Origin: Bicyclus anynana
Taxonomy: Eukaryota > Arthropoda > Insecta > Lepidoptera > Nymphalidae
Assembly (NCBI RefSeq): GCF_947172395.1
Contig: NC_069085.1
Span: forward strand, 7,844,112 to 7,908,111
Direction of reading: 5' to 3'
DNA length: 64,000 nt
Shown here: positions 57,386 through 64,000 of the stretch, one piece after another
Position numbering within the stretch: the stretch's first letter is position 1
Layout of the letters: every line of letters begins with the position of its first letter
Translations under genes and position numbers: made by a program
Notes under the pieces: model-generated
Databases searched by the model: none
Told to the model about the DNA's origin: nothing
What the model saw: the letters and a program-made list of their open reading frames with translations, nothing else

Positions 57386-58331
57386 ACGCTACAGCAGTAC
57401 GAAAAGTATGGCTAAAAATATGCAATATAGGCTGTGCTGCGGATTTTTGATATCACTCTTTCAGACTAGGTATTGTGAGCTTTTTATGAACTAGGAAAAT
57501 ATTTTTTTCGCTATAGACAAAATATATTTGCACATTTCATGGGACGTGGACGAAGATTGATATACTTTGATTATTAAGGAAACATTAATTATTATAGCTC
57601 AACTTTTTTTTATTTTTATATATGTATTTAGAGTTACTTTAAGAATATTAGAAAATATCTAGGTAGTTGAGTTTTTTTCCAAATATTTTGTGTTTTGAAC
57701 AAGCTTTACACTAAAATTGTGTAGGTATACTTCCGAGTTTTAGTATCGTATCTATTTATTAATGTCATAAAGACAAATGAATTGAGCCTACAATTTTGAC
57801 ATGTTTAATTAAATACACTTGTTAGAAATACGCGTATATCTGATCGTTTTGATGTGATAAATAATTACCTATATGGGTGTAAACTGATCATAAATAATAA
57901 ATAAATTATTCAATAGGATATGAGAGGAATGCTGCGGAAAATTGATCTAGCGACATTTTTGTGACCACCATACATTGCTATGTATATTGAATATTTTGAA
58001 GGATCTTTGTTAAGGATTCCCTATTTGCTTTTCGATGGACGATTAACGTGAGAATGATTCTTATTTTTAATTAATGTCAAATTAGAAGCTACGTATCTCA
58101 AAGCATTACATACGTTAAGCACTGTTTTATTGTAATGATTCAGTTAATCAATTAATCATAAAATGTGAACTAAGTATCCACCAGTATGTCATCACATATG
58201 AACATGTGTTTTGTAATGTATTTGTAATATCAATATTGTACAGATGCTGAATACTATTGAAAATTTGTATGAAAATTTTACTTTTCCGAAGTAAGTAATC
58301 CATAAATATTTTCCCTTGGGGTGGTGTGGCG

Positions 58332-58373
58332 TGACGTAAAACGGGAGCGCGATTTTATTCCATACTGACGTCA
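58332..58373. promoter_or_regulatory. Pair of CRE-type sites
   Basis: TGACGTAA at 58332-58339 and TGACGTCA at 58366-58373, about 1 kb beyond the CpG island at 57.2 kb. Confidence 0.3.
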
Positions 58374-58468
58374 CTACAGCTGACGATAGCGTGTTTTATC
58401 GTTGTTTCCCCATCCCTCAGCAAGACTTGCTGATGTTCCTTACTTTTCCGAATCAATTTCTAGATTAA

Positions 58469-58714
58469 TTGATTATGAAACACGGCTAAAACTCACGTGA
58501 TATTAGGTCGGAGTATGCCCGACTAGTTTCGAACCCATACGGGCCTCTCTTAGCAAACAATGCGAGCAGCAGCGCGTCGCGCAGCCGCTTCGCAGTTTGG
58601 ATCGTGCCGCGACGCAAGAACCAGCTCATGACTAAGGGCCCCGTATAGGTTCAAAACTAGTCGGGCATACTCCAACCTAATATCACGTGAGTTTTAGACG
58701 TGTTTCATAATCAA
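58469..58714. mobile_element. piggyBac-like MITE flanked by TTAA
   Basis: TTAA at 58465-58468 and 58715-58718. Inverted ends ttgattatgaaacacggc ... and complement, arms of about 75 bp with cggagtatgcccgactagtt. The centre is GC-rich (gcagcagcgcgtcgcgcagc). A half copy lies at 27105-27240. No transposase. Confidence 0.7.
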
Positions 58715-59521
58715 TTAATATGAATAACACTGACTATAGTTTAATTTCTAAAATTTCTAGATTTTAGTCATTCTAACACGCTTCTAGAAAAAATGCCTTA
58801 ATAAAAGCTTTGAGATTCTAAAACAACGTAAAAATAAGTTGTTTTTAATAAAACACTCTCACACGTACTCGTACGAACATCCATAGATTTTTTAAGCGAA
58901 CAACTCAGAACAGAGAGGCTACGGAAGCCAGTTTTAGTGATTAATTAACATAACTACTTGTTCTAGATCAATATAATATAGGTAGTGTGCATTAGACGAC
59001 CATAAAAAAAACTTGTTAAATCTTACGTAAATGAATAAATTAATTTTTTTTCTTATTTTTGTGTAATACATTTCGTTCCATGTCTACAAGTTATCAGGTG
59101 ATAACAAAAGTGAAAGCGATGTTTTGCCGCGCGGAATCTCTCGAAAACCGGTGTTTGTTTAGTGTTCATAATTGTTTATCACTTAGGAGGACGTGAAATA
59201 GTGAGCGGTAAAAGTTTTATGATTCCACAACATTATGCGCGATTGAATTGTCGTTCGATATATCCTCGAGGTTTTCCTGTTATAGTATGACAAGACCACT
59301 TTGTTTTGGCAAAATACAATCTTTTGTACAATACAGCCTCTAAAACTTCAATAAGTAGTGACACACACAATTTTACAATATTTAATTGGTTTTTTTCAAT
59401 CAGTTATATAAAGTAGAGGACGTCCACGATTTCGTCCGCGAAGAAACCACGACATTCTTCGTTAAAATATACTCGTTGGTGCATATAAACCTCCCCCTTA
59501 AATCACTTCATCTATTAACGA

Positions 59522-59822
59522 AACCGTAATAGCCCAGTGGAAATGAGCCTGCATCCGATTCCGGAGGGTGTGGGTTCGAATCCGGTCCGGGGCATGCACC
59601 TCCAACTTTTCTGTTGTGTGCATTTTAAGAAATTATATATCACGTGTCTCAAACGGTGAAGGAAAACATCGTGAGGAAACCTGCATACCAGAGAATTTTC
59701 TTAATTCTCTGCGTGAGTGAGTGGGGATTGGGAGACCCAATCCGCATTGGGCCAGCGTGACTATTGGCCTAACCCCTCTCATTCTGAGAAGAGACTCAAG
59801 CCGACTATGGGTTGATAAATAA
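59522..59822 (+). repeat. tRNA-derived SINE (family B), forward copy
   Basis: taatagcccagtggaaatga, gtgggttcgaatccggtccg (box B), the body aggaaacctgcataccagag, and the end taacccctctcattctgaga. Confidence 0.8.
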
Positions 59823-60041
59823 TTAACGAAACGAGCGTTAAAATGAAATGAAGAATGAAGTCGTTTAAAGGATTCAATTATATAGACGGTATGAAGCGAC
59901 TATGTATAAGGATAGTAGTTTTTAATTGAGAAAATTGTTTACGTTTAATGCAACTTAATGAGAAAATTGTTTGACCAAACTCTCACTGTCTCGTTGGACT
60001 AGATCCGTATACGTTCGTATTGGGATTGTTGTGTTACGAAT

Positions 60042-60182
60042 ATGGCGTTATACGATGATCGGCAATTTGCAGAGGCACATCTGAGAGCAGCAGGTGCAAC
60101 GTCTGCCGGTTGCGACAACCTATTGGGCAAGTGGAAGGCAACTCGGCTGAGGCCATCGGCTCCGGAGGCGATCGCGACATAA
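60042..60182 (+). CDS. Possible 46-residue small ORF, unrecognised
   Basis: ATG 60042 (context gaatATGg) to TAA 60182, reading MALYDDRQFAEAHLRAAGAT and so on, in a patch of balanced base composition between AT-rich flanks. No similarity known to me and no splice context shown. It may be chance, or part of an uncharacterised element or an alternative Hr38 leader. Confidence 0.15.
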   Translation: MALYDDRQFAEAHLRAAGATSAGCDNLLGKWKATRLRPSAPEAIAT

Positions 60183-60824
60183 GCATCCCATATTATACCT
60201 ACTAGCATTACCTAACTTGCAATCATGACAAAAACAATATTAATTTCGCCGCACTAGTCAGCCAAAGTTTCATCAAATTGCTTCTTGTAATTGTGTTGTG
60301 AATTACGAAACTTATTTAAAATATTGCTTTAAGCCTTTTACTGCAGCAAGTAAGCTTTTATAGAAGTTACGCCGCGCATTTAGTTAATTTTCAATTAGTA
60401 TTTTAGAAACCTAAAATTTTTGTTTAGATATACGTCTAGACTGGAGGGGTCTTGTATTACTTTTACAAATCTGTTTATAAATAAATATTATGTAGTAAAT
60501 AAGTATAATTTGTTTAAATTGTATTATTAGTTGTATATATTACTTGTAAAACAAGAAATAAAATCCTTTTTTATTTTTATTTTATTTATTTATACGTCTA
60601 GACGTTATTAGAAAGAAACTTATTAGAAAGAGGTAAAGTTTGTGAGTTTGTGAAGTTGTAAACTTGTAAAGGGTCAACTCTGGATCTACTGAACCGATGT
60701 TTTTTTCACAAATAGAAAGTTACGTTATTTGTCAATGTCTAGTGGCTACATTTTACCTCCGTATTCACACTGAAACGGGAACTACGCGGGCTAAACCACC
60801 GGGCGTCTGTAATTTATAATAAAC

Positions 60825-60995
60825 TAGCTGGAGCCGCGCGGTTTCACCCGCGTGGTTCCTGTTCCCGTCCTCGATAAATGGGCTATCTAAAACTGAAAGA
60901 AATTTTCAAATCGATCCAGTCCAGTCCTGAGATTAGCGCGTTCAATAAATCAAACAAACTAACAAACAAACTCTTCAGCTTTATAATATTAGATT
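60825..60995. repeat. Interspersed repeat (ctagctggagccgcgcggtt)
   Basis: Starts aactagctggagccgcgcgg, tttcacccgcgtggttcc and ends cttcagctttataatattag. Related starts at 20070 and 35393. Confidence 0.5.
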
Positions 60996-61379
60996 TTTGA
61001 TTGATCAGTATTATTTACGAGGAACAAATAATGTACATAGCTTAAGTTTTAGTAATGAGTTCTTATATTTATCTATTAAATTAGACACGTGTTACACGAT
61101 TTCAAACAAAACGGCTTAAGATTTGTCGGACCGGTATTATGTTGACACACCTATTTCGTCATACTTGACCATCTTAAGCCTACACAGACAGTAGACACTA
61201 GGTTTTTGCATAAACAAATATTGAGGCTTAAGACTATTTTTGCCAATGGGTACGCATAAAGAGTTAACTAATACCTGCACCAATGCGGAAGTCTGTATGC
61301 GGTTGAAGTATTTAAAAATGCGGTTATAGAAAATCTGAACCAATTTATTCGATACTGAAACACAAACAAATTCTTTTGA

Positions 61380-61580
61380 AATTTTTGTCTTTCTATCTGT
61401 TTGTCCGGGTTTGTTTGTCTGGAATGGCTGAACTTATTTGAATGAGTCTTTGAAAGATAGAGAAAGTTATGGTGCAACACATAGGCTGCTTTTTATCCTG
61501 GAAAAATCTATAGTTTCCGTGGGATTTTAGAAAAACTTTTAATTTCACACGGACTAAGTCGCGGGCGTCCACTAGCATAT
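61380..61580. repeat. Interspersed repeat ending gcgggcgtccactagc
   Basis: tctatctgtttgtccgggtt, cacataggctgctttttatc and actaagtcgcgggcgtccac. The rest of 61590-62730 is AT-rich with no gene seen. Confidence 0.6.
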
Positions 61581-62790
61581 ATTTAAAAAATCTGACTAAC
61601 AATTAACGCGCACCATGGATAATTGCTTCATTCACAGTAAGTTACCACACAGGGAAAATTTGTGAAAATTAAACTCAGGTAGTATGAAAGTTGGTATAAA
61701 AATTTGTATTTAACAATTATGTTAGAAATTAAAAAAAAACGGACAAACCCGCAGGCGTCTGCAAGTACTCGCGTATCTATAGTACTGAGTTTGAATTGAA
61801 CTTCTTAGATATTTCATCGATTTGTTCAATTTTCCATTGCAATTTTAAAATTTCTTTACCCGTATTTGTTAGTTGAAAGCTAAAGAACAAGATTTTTAGG
61901 TCTTTTACATACATATTTATTAGTTATTATTATTACCATTAATTATTAAAGCCTTAATTTAATCATTCTCAATTTAATGGTAAGCAAATAATTGTGTTAG
62001 GCAGGAATTTTCCGAACATACAATTGAGAACTTTGTTATATTACATAAGAACTAAAAATTAAATATTTTAATTTGTACTTTAAAGTGCTACACTTAGTCT
62101 TTAAAATAACTATAATCAGCACCCAATACAACTTATTGAATAAAGCGTTAAGAATTACTAAACGAACGAGCTTTTATTTTCAGAAAAGGCCTACAATACC
62201 TATATTGTTTTATGGTGCCTATATAACATTCAGTTAGACCATGGATCACTAAAAATAATTATTCTAAAAATTTAAATCTAAGCAAATGGATAAACTTTTA
62301 AAAGCCAATCATAAAAGTTCAAGTTAGAGTCACTTTTAAAGGTAGCATCGATCTATTCCATCAGGTTTATCGGAGAGCAGTTAGAGTGGACAATAGGTTA
62401 CATCTACCCACATCTTTATGGGTCAATAGGTAACTGTGAGCTCATCTGTAAAACCTGCTTTGATTATATTTATAAATCTCTGTCTATGGGTTAATCCGAG
62501 ATTTTATACTACTTGTTTTGCGGCTAACTTCTTCAATAGAACTTAAAAGTCCTTTGAAAGCTTTTTTTATTAAAAGCGAAGATATGGCATTGGATTTTAC
62601 ACATGAAAAAGGTAAAATAAGTTTAAGTTTAAGTTTAAAATGTTAAAATAATAAAACTGCAATAAAATAAGTAATAAAGGAAATGTCCAAGAAAAAATAA
62701 TAAAAAACAAAACAAAACAAAAAGGTTACGTACGTGTGCTAAGGAATTGTCTAAGGCCACAGTGTTGGCTGGAGGGCGTCAGCAACGCAC

Positions 62791-63137
62791 CTCGCATTCT
62801 AGCCTATGGCCATCGTCACGACAGTTCCACACAAAGTCTACAGACCCACCAGAGGTTCTACACAACGAAAGCGAAAATAAACACAGAATTGGAAGGACGC
62901 GGACGGTGGAGCGGGCGCTGACCTGGCGCTGGCTTGTCAGGATCCAGAGAATCGGCGCGCGACTCCAGGGTCAGACCGAGGCACGCGCCAGAGAGTCCCA
63001 ATTCGCTAAGAAGGATCCTCATGCGGCCGAGCACATTGCACTCACTGCACGCGCACTCACTCACAGTCAATCGCTCGTAGGTGATCGCGAAGGGGCGCGC
63101 GGAAGTATACGCGCTGGCGGACGGTCGGTGCGATACT
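62791..63137 (-). CDS. Hr38: Predicted Hr38 first exon: 5' leader and first coding codons
   Basis: From a TCAGT initiator (A at 63137) to the donor GAG|gtgcgt (last exon base 62791). The exon ends ATG CGA G (ATG 62797-62795, A at -3), i.e. phase 1. Exon 42121-42197 starts with the two bases needed to complete that codon, giving MRGPSALEPRSPSAFSPNSS and then the known MLLLQTH. The full product would be 591 residues. The leader has three upstream ORFs (63036-63019, 63022-62858, 62813-62799). Base composition is CpG-rich. This is an inference from promoter motifs and phase; translation may instead start at MLLLQTH. Confidence 0.5.
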
Positions 63138-63214
63138 GAGGCCGCCGCCGCCGAGGCTGGTGGCTATATCGCGGCGCCTGACGTCACGGCCGCGACGTCA
63201 TAGTGGTGACGTCA
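63131..63214 (-). promoter_or_regulatory. Minus-strand promoter with three CREs, TATA-like box and initiator
   Basis: CRE octamers TGACGTCA at 63179-63186, CGACGTCA at 63193-63200 and TGACGTCA at 63207-63214, spaced exactly 14 bases. On the minus strand they are followed by GATATAG (TATA core from 63168) and the arthropod initiator TCAGT (63139-63135), with the A 31 bases after the TATA core. This geometry is that of a focused core promoter. CREB-driven induction is the known mode for NR4A immediate-early genes, so assignment to Hr38 is natural but inferred. Confidence 0.6.
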
Positions 63215-64000
63215 CTAACGGTACCTCCCACAGTCCGCCCGCCGCCTCGTGCCTCGCCGCCCGCCCGAACCTGCGCTAACGGCATCGCTAGTACGGAGCT
63301 TTCGTACGCCCGCGCCGCTACCTCTGCCTCAGCCACCGTCGTCCGCTACGTTCCATGGGCTTCCATCTATCACGTTTTCACGGTCAAACATTTGTGCCGA
63401 TCTATATTGTATGGGGTTTGTTATCACCTGTATTAAAATTATCTTTAAATACTTACCTGCTATTACTAAATTGTTGATAGGCGAAAGCTTTCCTATTTTT
63501 GGTTAATTAATGTTTAACATAATTTCCTATTAAAATGTAATAAAGTAATAACAAATAGTTTTTTGAAATCTTTTAATTTTTCCTATAAAAGCATTTTGCC
63601 TGCTTTGCGATGCCTTAGGGCAACAAGCAAGCAATAGCGTTGTTTTTAATTACTGGGTCACTTGTTAAGAATTTTCTTTAAAGCTCTTATAGAAAATACT
63701 AGAACTCCACTCTCGAGTTTTCCGCAACATTTATTAATATTGCGAGCACTTATAACGAATCTTAGTGGATACATTCGTTTTAATTAGTTTTTACTTATGG
63801 ACTCCGGTTAATTAGAGCTTTTTATACGAATTGTACTTCAATGAAAGTAATAAATAAGTTTGCTTTATCTAATTGCATAATATTTAAAAAAAAATGTAAT
63901 CTATAAAAAAGAGCTTAAGGTGCTGATAGACTTGAGCATTCACTTGAAATAAGCATTCGTGCGAATCACAGAAAAATACGAGAATATTTTAGCGAGCATT
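63215..64000. other. CpG-rich promoter upstream flank, then AT-rich spacer
   Basis: 63215-63360 remains GC-rich (gtccgcccgccgcctcgtgc). 63370-64000 is AT-rich with no gene, repeat or RNA recognised. The plus-strand frames at 63203-63506 look like translated promoter sequence. Confidence 0.5.

Larger units (their letters stand above)
42198..62790 (-). other. Presumed Hr38 first intron, 20.6 kb, repeat-filled
   Basis: The acceptor tttgttacag precedes exon 42197 and the donor GAG|gtgcgt follows 62791. No other gene was recognised inside. It is rich in mobile elements and holds several GC-rich islands with CRE octamers (51523, 57264, 58366). Stretches 49020-49555, 49890-51450, 51570-52390 and 53600-54720 show nothing I could identify. 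The extent depends on the exon-1 prediction. Confidence 0.5.

Noticed and set aside
62747..63506. Plus-strand protein-coding gene in the CpG-rich region
   Set aside because: Frames are Arg/Pro/Ala-rich translations of GC-rich promoter sequence; the core-promoter motifs point to the minus strand.

Overview
The window is nuclear DNA of an insect, almost certainly a moth or butterfly (Lepidoptera). It is AT-rich, its genes are interrupted by GT-AG introns, the proteins match insect families, and introns and spacers are full of repeats typical of lepidopteran genomes (tRNA-derived SINEs, truncated LINE tails, short inverted-repeat elements). Species cannot be fixed from the sequence. Nothing bacterial, and no CRISPR array, is present.

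Layout. (1) 46-4700 (+): last four coding exons of dopa decarboxylase (Ddc); the N-terminal exon lies before the window. (2) 6509-8265 (+): a two-exon FAD amine oxidase closest to spermine oxidase, with the usual WIHG histidine replaced by Phe. (3) 10797-12122 (-): a BTB-BACK-PHR-like protein in one coding exon. (4) 12700-15870: a block of foldback and tandem repeats, ending in a 472-bp hAT-like element with an 8-bp target duplication just upstream of the next gene. (5) 16018-28818 (+): a 12-exon gene for a 1550-residue protein, the Little Elongation Complex subunit ICE1. (6) 29069-34410 (-): seven-exon Vps52 (GARP/EARP tethering), convergent with ICE1. (7) 34600-38800: spacer with several hairpins and no gene found. 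(8) 39530-about 63137 (-): nuclear receptor Hr38 (NR4A). Its three downstream coding exons lie at 39.5-42.2 kb. A CpG-rich promoter near 63.1 kb carries three cAMP-response elements at exact 14-bp spacing, a TATA-like box and a TCAGT initiator, and probably drives it across a 20.6-kb repeat-filled first intron.

How the genes relate. They are mostly independent: catecholamine synthesis (Ddc), polyamine oxidation, snRNA transcription (ICE1) and endosome-to-Golgi tethering (Vps52). The possible functional link is Hr38 and Ddc, because in Drosophila DHR38 is reported to influence Ddc transcription; here the two are under 40 kb apart. The most interesting non-coding signals are the Hr38 promoter with its CRE array and upstream ORFs, further CRE-bearing islands in the presumed first intron, the hAT-like insertion at the ICE1 promoter, and a 2.3-kb inverted-repeat element holding a decayed LINE endonuclease. 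I see no novel multi-gene system. Exon borders were read by eye from splice signals, reading phase and family similarity.
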